Shown: positions 35,083-47,773 of the stretch, one piece after another
Numbering within the stretch: position 1 is the first letter of the stretch
Layout of the letters: each line of letters begins with the position of its first letter
Origin: Talinum fruticosum
Lineage: Eukaryota; Streptophyta; Magnoliopsida; Caryophyllales; Talinaceae
Length of the DNA: 64,000 nt
Reading direction: 5' to 3'
Assembly (NCBI GenBank): GCA_021018815.1
Contig: JAITYX010000022.1
Coordinates: 2,418,001 to 2,482,000, forward strand
The notes under the pieces: model-generated
Told to the model about the DNA's origin: nothing
The model's database searches: none
The model's input: only the letters and a program-made list of their open reading frames with translations
Made by a program: the position numbers and the translations under genes

Positions 35083-38000
35083 CGCCCCCTCGAGCGATCG
35101 GGGATCTCACGGACAGCTTGGACTTAAGAAACTGAAGCTGCTGAGAGGACAGTCCTTTAGTGAAGATGTCCGCAATATGAGAAGTAGTAGGGATATATCG
35201 CACAACAAGATTTCCATCGGCAACGCGTTCTCGAACAAAGTGATAATCCACGACTATATGTTTGCTACGGTCGTGATTGACCGGATTGGCGATCATATAG
35301 GTAGCACCGATATTGTCACAATATAACCGCACAGGAGTGGCAAGGGTGATACCAACATCAAACAAAAGCTTGCGAAGCCAAAGTGTCTCGAAGCAATCGT
35401 ATAACCAAGAGCACGATACTCGGCGTCGGTGGATGATTTGGAGATTGTGGGTTGCTTTTTAGAACACCAAGATATGATATTAGGACCAAAATAAACAGCG
35501 TAGCTCGTGGTAGAGCGACATGTGTCACGACAACCAACCCGATCGAGCATCGAGAATAGGCAATAATGACCGACAATGAAGATGCGAGCACGAAGAAAAA
35601 GCCCATGGTCAAGAGTCCCCTGTAGATACTCGAAAATACGCTTCACAGAGCATGCGAGATGAGTAGTACGGGAGCGTGCATAAATTGGGAAACTACATGC
35701 ACTTGCATAAGCAATATCGAGTCGAGTCATGGTCAAATACCGCAAGGCACCTATCATACTTCATGTCGAGAGGGATCAGCAAGCGGTTCACCGTCTGTAA
35801 GGGATAGGGTGGTTCGAGCAACGAAGGAGTTTTAACAGAGGTACAAGTTTGAAGCTGAAATTTATGTAAGAGATCTAAAACATATTTCTGCTGTGTCAAA
35901 AATAATCCGAGAGGAGATCGAACCACACGAATGCCAAGAAAATAACTTAGGTTCCCAAGATCTTTCATGGCAAAGTGACTAGCAAGGGAATCAATAAAAG
36001 ACTGCAGTAAGGTGGATGAACTACCAGTCAAAATAATGTCATCCACATAAAGAAAGAGAATGAGGACATGATTGCTAGTTCGAAGAACAAACATGGAGGT
36101 GTCGGCATTGCTACATACAAAACCATGAGATAGAAGGAAGGCTGCTAAAGCGATGAAACTAGGCACGAGGAGCCTGTTTGAGCCATAGACCGCCTTCTTA
36201 AGGCGACAAACATGGGTAGGGAAATCGGGATGAACAAACCCGGGAGGTTGTTTCATATGAACTGTCTCGGTGAGATGGCCATGTAAAAAGGCATTCTTAA
36301 CATCAAGTTGGCGAATGGGCCAATGAAAGGAAACAACGAAGAGTCGGAACCGGACGAATAGTAGCAAGCTTAACGACAGTGGTGAAAGTCTCATGGTAGT
36401 CAATACCTGGTTGTTGGTGAAACCCCTGTGCTACAAGTCGAGCTTTGTACCTCTCCACGGAACCATCGGAACGATATTTAATCTTGTAAACCCATTTATC
36501 GCCAACCAAATTAAGATCCGGTTGAGATGGAACCAAATCCCATGTGTTATTGGCAATCAAAGCATTATACTCCTCGGCCATGGCTTCCTTCCATTTGAAA
36601 TGTCGGGAAGCTTGTGAAAAGCATGTAGGTTCAACTTTAGCAAGACCAACACTAAGAGACAGGAGGCGCCTAGGTTTGGCAATGCCGGACTTGGACCGAG
36701 TCCGCATAGGATGAACATTAGTGGACAAAGACAAAGGGACACTCGAAGAGGCAACAGGACTCGGCGAGCGACTTATAGAAGCACTAGTACGAGCAGGGGA
36801 TCCGACACAATAGGAGATGAAGCGGACACAAGACCAAAGGCGGAGGGAGAGGGAGCGAGACGTAGTGTCGAGCTCGGGAGAGACATGGGCCATAGACGTT
36901 GGGCTAGAGTTGAGACTCGACGAGGATGAAGCGGCTAAGGGAAGAGAAGGAGACACCTCAGCAGCAGAAGAAGCGAGGTTCGGACAACGTGGAAGGGAGG
37001 ACCAAAGATTGGGTCGTCCCAGTGGACTCAACAGTGTGCGGGAGACCAAACCGGAAGAAGAGGTGGAACACGAGACAACCGAGGCACGAGTTGCAGTGGA
37101 GACAGAGAATATCTTTTATCACAAAAGGGGCATTAGGAGACGAACTAGAGACAAGTTTAGGAAAAGGATAAATGTTTTCATGAAATCGTACATTCCTACT
37201 CACATAAACACGACTCGTTAGGGGATCCAAACAACGATAGCCCTTATAATGAGGAGCATAGCCTAGAAAAACACAAGTGAACGTGAACAAGGAGAGAGTT
37301 TATTGGACGCCTTTGCAACAAAATTTGGAAAACAGGAGCAACCAAAAGGTTTAAGAAAACCATAATCAGGCGGACGACCAAATAAAAGCTCAAATGGAGA
37401 ACGATTTTGCAACACAGTGTAGGTAAACGATTGATCGTATAGACAACTGTAAGAGCAAGCATCAAGCCAAAATTGAGCAGGCATGGAAGCATTAATTAGA
37501 AATGCTCGAGTCATTTCCAAAATATGGCGATGCTTACGCTCAGCAACCCCATTCTGTTGTTGCGTATCGGGACGAGATTTTCGAAAAAGGATCCCTTTTG
37601 AAGAAAATGAGCAAAAAGAGGGGAGTTATCAAACTTTTTACCTCCATCGCTCCGAAACATTTTAATTTTGCAATCAAAAAGATTTTCAACTAAAGCCTAA
37701 AAATTGCAAAAATGGAACATACTTGATTTCAATCGCATAGGATAAATCCAGGTAAACTGGGTAAAATCATCAACAAACACAACAAGATATCGAAAACCTT
37801 TATGTGAAAGCCAAGGAGATTGCCAAACATCCGAATGTATTAATTTAAGAGCGGAAACAGATCGATGTTCCGCTAAAGTAAAAGGAAGAGTATGTGACTT
37901 TGCCAAACGACAAGTCGTACAAGTATCATGAAAACTATTTGTAAGTTTAACAGATTTATTTCTCCTAAGTAAATCCAAAACTCGAGCTCCACAATGTCCT

Positions 38001-40120
38001 AGTCTCCGATGCCAGGTATCGCCGGCCTCACTCAGAGCTAGGTTAGCTGAAAGATAAGGTGTCTCAATGGGAAAACGTAAGGGATAGACATTGCCTACAC
38101 TCGGGGCCTACAAAAGAACATCACCCGAGGTGTTGTCCTTTACGTAAACGTAATCGAATGAAAGGTGACATGACAATTATTATCCCGACACAACCTGTTT
38201 GACCGACAGGAGGTTATGCTGAAGTTGAGGCACATGATAAACAGGTTTTAAAAGAAGTGGCCGAGAAGCAGCTTGCAATGATAGAGTGCCAACATTAGAA
38301 ATAGGTAACAAGGTTCCATTTCCAACCCGAACCTTAATAGGACCAGAGTAAGCGATTTAGAAGATAACTTACCATCATCGAAGTCATGTGAGAGGCCGCT
38401 ACCGAATCAGGATACCACAGCTTGTTCACCATTTTCAACCGGATTGAAAGTAGCAAAAGAAGGAAGTGCTGGTTGTTGACGTGGTTGATAACGATTGGAG
38501 CAACCGCCGCAGAATGCCCCGGAGCATGACAAATCGGCAAACAACATTAGGATCGGGAACCTAATATCCCTTCGTAACAGCTTAGTGCCTTCATGGGAGT
38601 AGTTAGTACAAGAAGTAGAAGGACCAAAAGTACAAGACAATGACCCAACCGAATTACGAAATGCAGTGCTCGTAGGCACACTCCTAAGGGAGGCCTGATC
38701 GGAAGAATTGTTGCGGTGAGAGACTTGCGATGGTTACGGTTGTTGTTGCGACTTCGATTGCGGTTATTCCGACCCCTCTTCCTTTGTTGTAGTGGCTAGA
38801 GTTCCGTTTCCTGGAGCCGATGACCCCGAAGATGCACCCCCGAATTGGAAATATCACGCTTTGGTGTGAAGTAGTCGAGAGAAGGGAAGCGAATGCCCGA
38901 TGCGTAGGGGGATCACGGGCACGCCCAAAATTAAGCCGTTGCTCGTAAAAAATAAGTTTGGAGCGCATATCATCAAAAGTGTGAACACCAGGGAGCAGAG
39001 AGTAGGCGAGTAACAAAGGTATGATACTCGGAAGGGAGCCCAAGCAGTAGTAAACCGAATGAGTTCTAAGTCTCGTAACAGGGATTGAATAGTAGCAAGT
39101 GAATCAGCTATGTTCTTAATGGTTCGGAGATAATCATCCATGGACTCGATTTTCCCCATTGAAACATGAGTAAGCATGCGTTTAAGGTCAAGAGCCCGAG
39201 CTAAACTAGCAAGTGTTAAACCGAGACTCTAAATGTTGCCAAATTTGGAGGGAACGAGGCAAGCTACGAACTTCACTCAAAGTTTCAGGGAAATAGTAGC
39301 AAAAATCCAAGCACGCAACAACCGATCAACTCGTAACCAATAAGAGTAATTAGGATTGACAACCGAACAACCCGGGCAACAACTAAGTGAGACGACGGTT
39401 GAGAGACGTAACCATCAAGCATACCACTAATCCGATGCATAATAGTGAAAGAGGAAAATTGCTCTCGCCAAGATAAATAATCGTCAACCGAACGAAGAAT
39501 AATCGTAACGTAATTAGTAATGTTTACCGTCCAAAGAGACGATGGAAGGGACGGCAGACCACCTTGTGGCGGTGGAGCAAAAGAGCCAGCGGTGACGTCG
39601 TCGGCAGAGACCGGAGAACCACCATGGCTAGGGGCAGCGGCGGAGATTGTAGGCGACCGAAGAAAACCGAAGGCAGCGATGGAGGCGGCATGCTCCGCAC
39701 GAAGCGCCGGGAAAGAAGCCGAAGGTGGCGGCAGGAGCCCGGCGTTCGACGAGAGGAGAGACGGCGACGGCGGGAAGGCAAACCCCGAGGCGAAGGCAGC
39801 GAGGGACGACGGAGGCCGCACAAGGAGAAAGCGAAACAGAGGCAATCGCAGCGGGAGAAGGAAGAAAGATGGACGCCGGCGAGGAGTGGAAGGGAGAAGC
39901 ACCGAGCTGGAGGAGCAAGGCCGGCGACCAGGACGACGGCGGCGGAAGCAGCAGAAGTGGCCGGCGGCGAGTCGGAAGGGCAGCCATGGAGGAGAGAGAA
40001 AGTTAGGGTTAGGGTTTGGCAGCCGTGAACAGTAGCAACAATTTTTTTTTTTTTTTTTGTGATAGAGGCGGTTGCTAGGGTTGCACTAAAATTTTAAATC
40101 GAGCCTTTGGCTCGATACCA

Positions 40121-40246
40121 TGTGAAAGATATATGGCGGAATGACTCACTCAATATGGGAGTCGGGCATTCTATATATATAGAAGATAATACGGAAAAAT
40201 AATTTACAATTATTTTATGTATAATAATATCTCTAATATTCTATTA
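40121..40246 (-). repeat. Copia 5' LTR (126 bp)
   Basis: Same ends as the partner. The internal side abuts the sequence TGGTATCGAGCC (minus strand, plus coordinates 40109-40120), a primer-binding site for initiator tRNA-Met that lacks one base relative to TGGTATCAGAGCC. Confidence 0.93.
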
Positions 40247-40307
40247 CAAAGGATAATTGTTAGGCAACTTCAATTTTCGAATATGTTCAAGTCGGTGAGA
40301 GATTTAC

Positions 40308-40308
<1 letters not shown>

Positions 40309-40362
<54 letters not shown>

Positions 40363-40410
40363 AAGATGGTGGACATAGTGGGAGAGTGAAGGAGAGAGAG
40401 AGAGAGAGAG
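40309..40410. repeat. GA microsatellite
   Basis: Uninterrupted (GA)n from about 40309 to 40359, then a second GA tract at about 40392-40410. It lies 60 bp beyond the copia target duplication. Confidence 0.9.
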
Positions 40411-40579
40411 CCTACAAGAGAGAGATATAACTTTAGGTTTAAATAATAAAGAAAGAAAACATATCTTTTCATTTATTTCGGCATTTATGTTATTTAATGT
40501 CCACCAACCATGAATATATCAACATAAATACAAGTTAAAAACTTGTAAATTATTAACAATATTGATCCGGGAGAGGGTG

Positions 40580-41689
40580 TGTAACAACCGGGAAAAATTT
40601 TAAAAAATTATTATTATATTGATATTATTGTTATTATTGTTGTTATTGTTATTGTTGTTCTTGTTGTTGTTATTATTAGCTAGTATTAAAGGTGTGTTTA
40701 ATGATAATTGACATATGGGAAATTCTAAGTGTCACATGGTATATTTATAAAGATTGTGGCTAGGTTCATGAAGGTTACTTAAAGGTTAAGGTTCTTTAGT
40801 TTAGGATTAATAGCCATCGTAAACCTTATGGTTTAATGTTATACTTTAAATGAAGACTTTTGAGTGACTATACCATTAAAATTTTCTATCTCAAAATTTC
40901 CTATAAATACCCCGTAAACTAGTTGGAAGAAGCACTTTAATCTTTACTTTATTCTTATCTTACTTTAGTTTTCTATTTCTTAGAAGGTTACTTACAAGTC
41001 CTAAAAAGGTATTAAGCATGTCAACTTTTTCTCTCAATTTATCTTCCACTACAAAAAAAAAAAAAAAATTTTATGTGTACTAGTGTATGAAAGTGTTGTT
41101 TTTAGCCTCATTGAAACCATTGCACAATGATATTGACCAGGTGATCACCTTACTCAAACCATGCACATCGTTCATCGCTCATCGAACCTTTAAGAAGGAA
41201 GCGAGTATCGACAAGGTCTATCAAAGTTTTAATGAAATATTTTCTTTAACATTGTTTTCTTCAAGAAAATTATTTTTAAAGATTGTTTTACATAGTTGAA
41301 TGTTTAGTATTGAGAATTTTGTTTTCATTCTTGATTATTTTTATTGTTTTCAGGCAGTAACTAAATAGATAAGGGGCTAATAAAGAGTTTGGGACGATCA
41401 CCTAGAAGATCACTTTTCTTTTCTTTTTGCTACATTTCATTAATTAAATATTGACTATTTAGAAATAATGCTAGATGCCATTTGAACAATATTTTATTTT
41501 AGTTTCTTTTCATTTTAATATATATAACATTTTATATCCTACTTGTCAATTAGAGTATTGGCCTTACATGGTTTAAACATGTGGCATAACACGCTAAATT
41601 ACCTACCTACCTTGAAAAAAATTAACTATTATTATTTTTTATTTTAAGTTTCGTAAGAAATATATATGATAAAAATTTAGGGTAATACA
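40580..41689 (+). repeat. Gypsy 5' LTR (1,110 bp)
   Basis: Begins TGTAACAACCGGG and ends TAATACA. It contains a short TTA/TTG-rich tract (40606-40677). Two bases separate it from TGGTATAGCTTAGG, a primer-binding site that matches TGGTATCAGAGCTTAGG except for a three-base deletion. Confidence 0.88.
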
Positions 41690-41764
41690 GTTGGTATAGC
41701 TTAGGTTTGCCAAAAGAAGGTATATATAAATAAATAAATTGAAAACGTCGAGGGGCTTAAGGGA

Positions 41765-41769
<5 letters not shown>

Positions 41770-41814
<45 letters not shown>
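41770..41814. repeat. AT dinucleotide microsatellite
   Basis: About 22 uninterrupted AT units just inside the gypsy 5' LTR. Confidence 0.9.
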
Positions 41815-41818
<4 letters not shown>

Positions 41819-41969
41819 TCTTAATTTTTTGTTGGAGATCCTAATTGCTTGATATTTTTATTTGTTTTCTTATTTTTCTTAGATGGTTCATGCATTAGAG
41901 TTCATTTTGGATCTTTGGAGGGATTCAACCCTGTAGGTCACTACAACATAGACTCTTTGGTGACTCTTG

Positions 41970-43059
41970 TGGCATTTGGTTGGATGTAATATAATAAGGG
42001 TGTAATGTAATCAATTATGTAGTGTAATTAGGTATGCAATGTAATGGGACAATAATTACAATCCCATGTTTAGTTGTATAAAAAGTGTAATGTAATTACA
42101 AAGGTAATAGGTCATTTCAATGACAAAAAATAGTAATTAAATTATTATATTGAACATAAATGTTATCTAAATAAAAATTTGAACTACATATTTAAATTTG
42201 AGCTTTTAAAAATATTTTCTATCAAATAATCAATTTTTTATTTCTTTTGTGGCAAACATCAACTATGTTATTCTAATGGCAATAAATATCGTAATAAAGA
42301 TAAATGTTATCCATATGAAATAAATTCAAAATCATACTTGAGAATTTTTTTAATCTTTGTTTATCATATTTCCTAAATTTAATTTTTTTGTGCCAAAAAA
42401 GATCAACTGGATTATTCTAGTGGTAATAAATGTTTATCGTAGTGAAGATAAATGTTATCCAAATAACAAAATTTTAAACTTTAAATTTATATTTGAACTT
42501 TTCTTAATCTCTTCTATCATATAATTAAGTTTTGAATTTTTTTATTGATAAAAATACCAACTGAAATTATTTTATGGATGATAAGTATTTATTGAATTAG
42601 AGATAAATGTTAATAAGTAAAAAAATTTAATCTAAAAATTTTAATTTAAGCTTCTTTTATATTTTTAATTGAATAGTTAAATCATTTTGAATTCAAAATA
42701 TTGAAGTTAAATTTTTCTCTTAATGATCAACCGATCATATTATATATTAAGATAATATAAGAAAGAAAATTAAATTCCTTCTAAATGAATGAATTTTTTG
42801 CTTGCCAAGAGGAGAGAGAAAAAATTATGGAATAGAGAGAGAGATAATTATTGCAAGTGTATTAAAATTTGATGACAAGGATGAATGTAATCATGATTGT
42901 TTAGTAAATATCTAAGCAATTGTAATTGCATAGGTAGATTTTAATGTGATTACAATGTAAATTTGATTGCATTACAAAGTTGTAACCGAACATGATAATG
43001 TAATCACCATTACCACTTTAATTACATTACCACTTTGATTACATCCAACCAACATGCCC
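41970..43059. mobile_element. Inverted-repeat (MITE-like) element nested in the gypsy element
   Basis: The left end GTGGCATTTGGTTGGATGTA.. and the reverse complement of the right end GGGCATGTTGGTTGGATGTA.. match for at least 45 bases (both continue with GGTAATGTAATT-type repeats). The interior is AT-rich, shows no transposase, and has many GTAATGTAATT / ATTACA motifs near each end. The target duplication is not clear: the flanks CTCTT and TTTGA do not match, so the superfamily is unresolved between hAT and Harbinger. It splits the gypsy leader upstream of gag, so it inserted after the retrotransposon did. Confidence 0.7.
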
Positions 43060-46000
43060 TTTGAACCAAGCTGCTTAGTTAATCAACTCTCTTCCCAATC
43101 ACCCAAAATGGAACTCGGATCAAATTGGAGTATTTCGACCTTCTCACAAACTCAATGAGGCGTTATGCCTCTTTTCGAGGGCAAATGCCCTTTTGTGGCC
43201 ATAACCGAAATAATTATTCAACATGACATGAGGTTTTGTTCGGAGTAAAGGGATATTTGAAACATGATAAGAGTCAAGAAAAAGAAGCGGATTCATCTTC
43301 TAAAGTATTTCAAAGAATAGGCTCCCACAATCCCCCAAAATATGACGGTAAAGTTGATCCACTAGTATTGGAGAATTGGATTAAGGCTTTTGATAAACTT
43401 TTCTTAGGAATTAAGTGTCCCGATGATTAGTAAGCGGGGATTGCAAGCTACTATTTGACTCGGTCAAGTCGATTTATGGTGGAATACCCGAAAGGCAAGT
43501 TAAAGGAGGAAGGCTATGATTGGGAAAAACTAAAAGAGGATTTGAGGGGTAAGTTTTATCCCGATTTTTGAAGGAAGGAAAAAGAAAGAGAATTTGTGAG
43601 TTTAAGGAAAGTAAGAATCGGTGTAGTTGAGTATGTCGCAGAATTCATGGAAATGGAAAGGTTTGCTCCTGAATTGATACCAAATGATAAGAAGAGAATG
43701 GAATAGTTCGAGAATAGACTTGATCCTGAATTACATAAACAACTAGCCATTTTTCCAGCCCAAACTTATCACGAGTTGTACAAGTAGAGCTGCCCCATGT
43801 GGAAAGTGTGAATCGCATGGTGAATCGAAATTATCAAAAAGATGGACAATCAAGTTAGTGGAAGCCGAGAAGGCTAGAACACAAGCCAGATCCTCAAGCC
43901 GACAACAGGAATAAGAGGCCATATCCAGGGAAGGATGTAAAATCACCATCGAAGAAGGTTGAATGTAAGGAAAAATTGGTTTATAACGGACCACCATATA
44001 CCCATTGTGGGTTCAAAATCACCCGAGTAGAGAATTGCCACAAGAAACTTGGATTATGCTTATGGTGTGGCAGTCCTGTGGTGGCATACAAGGAGGGACT
44101 ACATCAAAAGTCAACATGAGTGGCAAAATTTATGCTCTCACCCACAAAGAGGCGGAAAATTCGGGTATGGTTGTTGCTAGCACCCTAACTATTAATGATG
44201 TTTCTATCCTTGTGTTATTTGATTTAGGTGCTACACATTCATTTATCTCTAATAAGCTAGTTACTAAATTGGGTCTTAGTCATATATTGACCATTGAAGA
44301 CTTATCAATGAATTTACCCGATGACAAAAATGTGTTGTGCTCTAAGTCATATCCAAGTTGTGCCATAATCATAGGAAAAGAGGCTCTTAAGGGTGAATTA
44401 ATTGAATTTGAGTTAGTTGAATTTGATGCAATTTTGGAATGGATTGGTTGTCAAAGTATAGGGCCAAAATAAATTGTAAGGATCAAAAGGTTAGCCTTAA
44501 GAGTCCTTTCGCCGGGGGTATAGTGTTCTATGGGGATGTAGCTCCAATGAAAATACTTCTAGTGTCTATAATGAAGATATGAAAGATGACAAGGAAATAA
44601 TGTGAAGGATTTCTTTGTGAAATAATTGACACTTCCAAACAAAAGTCCATCCTTGGAGAGATACATGTTATAAAAGATTTCCCTGAGGTATTTCCCGATA
44701 ATCTACTTGGTTTACCTCCGAAAGAGAAGTAAAATTTGAGGTGGATTTAGTTTCTCATGCAACCCCATAATTGAGGCCCTACATCACATGGCCCTTGTAG
44801 AATTAAAGGAACTAAAGGTGCGGTTGGAGGAACTTTTGGAGAAAAGGTTCATTAGACCTAGTGCATCACCATGCGAAGCCCCGATATTTTTGTCAAAAAG
44901 AAGGATGAGAGTATGAGATTATGTATTGATTACCGAGGTTTGAATAAGATTACTATCAAGAATAAGTATCTTCTTCCTAGGATTGATGACCTTTTTGATC
45001 AATTTCAAGGTGCTTGCAGTCTTTTCAAAAATTGACCTTAGATCGGGTTACTTCCAATTAAGGATTAAGGCTGAGGATATTCCTAAAATTGCTTTCCGAA
45101 CTCGTCATGGTCATTATGAGTTTGTGGTAATGCCTTTTGGATTAACCAATGCTCCCGCTAAGTTTATGGATTTAATGCAACGAGTCCTTAAACCATATCT
45201 TGACCAATTTATGATAGTGTTCATTGATGATAGTTTAATATATTCCAAGAATGAGGAGGAACATGCACAACACCTTAGGATGGTCTTGGAAATACTGAAA
45301 GAACATAAGTTATTTGGCAAGTTCAAGAAATGTGAGTTTTGGTTAAAAGAAGTTGTCTTTTTGGGGCATGTTATCTCTAAGGATGGAGTTAAGGTAGATC
45401 TTCAAAAGATTGAAGTAGTGGTAAATTGGCCCACACTTACCAATGTTACATAGGTTAGAAGTTTTTGGGATTGGCGAGGATATTATCGAGAGGTTTGTGA
45501 AAAATTTTTCACGAATAGCAAAACCTCTCACAAACTTAATGAGGAAAACTACTAAGTTTGAATGGAGCTCAGATTGTGAGTCGGCTTTTGCTGAATTAAA
45601 GAAACGCCTCACTACTGCCCTAGTTCTAGCCTTACCTCATAGTGATGAAGGATTTATCATTTTCGAGTGATGCTTCTAAAAGGGCCTAGGCTATGTGCTT
45701 ATGCAAAATGATAAGGTTATTGCCTATGCATCCCGACAATTGAAACCTTATGAGCTTAACTATCCTACTCATGATCTTGAATTAGCGGCTGTGGTTTTTC
45801 ACTCAAGATATAGAGGCACTACTTACTTGGTATATCATGTAAGTTTTTCACCGACAATAAGAGCCTTAAGTATTTTTTCATCCGATCGATTTGAATATGA
45901 GACAAAGGCATTGGCTAGAACTCATCAAGGATTATGATTTGGACATTTAATATCAACCTAGAAAAGCCAATGTTGTTCCCGATGCTTTGAGTAGAAAGTC

Positions 46001-47592
46001 ATCTCATGGTATTAATCTATTGCTTGGGCTACCTTTAGTTATTCAAAAAGATTTTGAAAGATTTGGGGTAGAATTTTTTAGAAGGGTTCGCAAGAAAACT
46101 CATGGCTATGGAAGTGCGTTCCACATTGATAGACGGTATTGTTGTGGCTCAGGAATTGGACCCCTAAAGGAGGATGTGAGGAATGGGAAATGTCCTGGTT
46201 TTGTGATTCATGAAGATGGTTCATTAAAGTTTCAAGGATGATTGTGTGTGTCTAACCATAAGGATTTGAAGGAAAAGATTCTGATTGAAGCACATCAAAT
46301 CCCATATTCGAGTCCATCCAAGGGGAGTAAGATGTATAAGGATTTACGACAAAGTTTTTGGTGGAGCAACATAAAGAAGGAGGTAGTAGAATTTGTGTCT
46401 AGATGTTTAACATGCCAACAAGTGAAGTTTGACCATCGTAGACCCATTGGGGAAATGAGATCGTTAGAGGTTCCAGTTTGGAAATGAGATTCTATATCTT
46501 CGAATTTAACATGGGATTACCTCGAACTCAAAATGCAAATAATTTGATATTGGTCATTGTGGATCGTTTGACCAAATCTGCTCACTTTTGGCTATTAAGG
46601 AGACTTGGAAGGTGGAGAAGTTGGCAAGAACATACACCAAGGAGATAGTTAGATTGCATGGAGTTCCTAATGACATAATCTCCGATCATGATTCTCGATT
46701 TTTGTCATGAGTATGGACTGCTCTCTAAAGAGCATTAGGAACAAAGTTAAATCTTAGCACCGCGTATCACCCCGAGAATGATGGATAGACTGAAAGAACC
46801 AATCAAACTTTAGAAGATATGTTGCGTGCATGTGTACTTGATTTCCAAGGGACTTGGGAGGAAAATTTACCATTGGTTGAGTTCTCTTATAATAACGAGT
46901 TACCATGAAAGTATTAAGATGGCTCCATTTGAGGCTCTGTATGGGCGGAAATGTAGATCATCACTTTGTTGGAGTGATATTGATGAGACCTTGGGAGTAG
47001 GACATGAATCAATTCAGGATGCGAGTGGAAAAGATTAGAGTGATACAAGGTCATATGAGGGTCGTACAAGATAGACAATGAAATTATGCACAAAAGAGGC
47101 TTAGACCCTTATAATTCAAGGTTAGGGACAAGGTGTTTTTCAAACTGTCTCCATTAAGAGGTGTCATGTGATTTGGCAAAGTAGGAAAGCTAAGTCCTCG
47201 CTTTGTAGGACCATATGAGATTATTGAACGAATCGGCCCCATGGCTTATCGTCTTGCATTACCACCCGAACTCTCAAAATTTCATAATGTATTTCATGTA
47301 TCGCAATTAAGAGAGTATGTTCTTGACTCTAGTCATGTGATCCGACAAGACAATGTTCAACTTGTGGATAATCTAACCTATGAGGAGCAACCTATTCAAA
47401 TCTTGTACAAACAAGAAAAGTAGTTTAGGAACAAAGTTATATCACTGGTCAAGGTGTTGTGGGCTAATCACTCTAGGCAGGAAGCAATATGGGAGACCGA
47501 GGCTCACATACGGGCAAAATATCTCGTACATTTTCACTAACGGCAACATTGGTCGTAAATTTCGAGGACGAAACTTAATCCAAGGGGAAGTC

Positions 47593-47676
47593 GGTAACAA
47601 CTAGAAAAAATTTTAAAAAATTTATTATTATATTGGTATTATTGTTATTATTATTATTATATTAATATTATTGTTG

Positions 47677-47773
<97 letters not shown>

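Larger units (their letters stand above)
34956..40246 (-). mobile_element. Ty1/copia retrotransposon, full-length but frame-broken (Ale/Retrofit-like)
   Basis: LTRs lie at 34956-35082 (3' LTR) and 40121-40246 (5' LTR); flanks are identical CAAAG pentamers (34951-34955, 40247-40251). Reading on the minus strand: primer-binding site next to the 5' LTR; a GC-rich gag leader from the ATG at 39987; gag (..NITNYVTIILRSVDDYLSWR.., 39300-39560; MLTHVSMGKIESMDDYLR, to 38850); a zinc knuckle near 38530; protease WYPDSVAASHMTS near 38420, with Val for the Gly of D-S-G; integrase finger CTTCRLAKSHTLPF and core (37697-37930, 37244-37520); reverse transcriptase (36303-37049; YVDD at about 36040); RNase H (..SSTDAEYRAL, 35069-35500). 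Frame changes separate most domains and KKAVYG is followed by a broken stretch, so it cannot encode its own proteins. Short LTRs suggest the Ale/Retrofit lineage; that is inference. Confidence 0.93.

Noticed and set aside
36817..37221. 134-codon plus-strand frame
   Set aside because: Antisense shadow of the copia integrase to reverse-transcriptase region.
39520..40035. 171-codon Arg/Gly/Glu-rich plus-strand frame and overlapping frames
   Set aside because: Antisense to the GC-rich gag leader of the minus-strand copia element; no start context or family resemblance.
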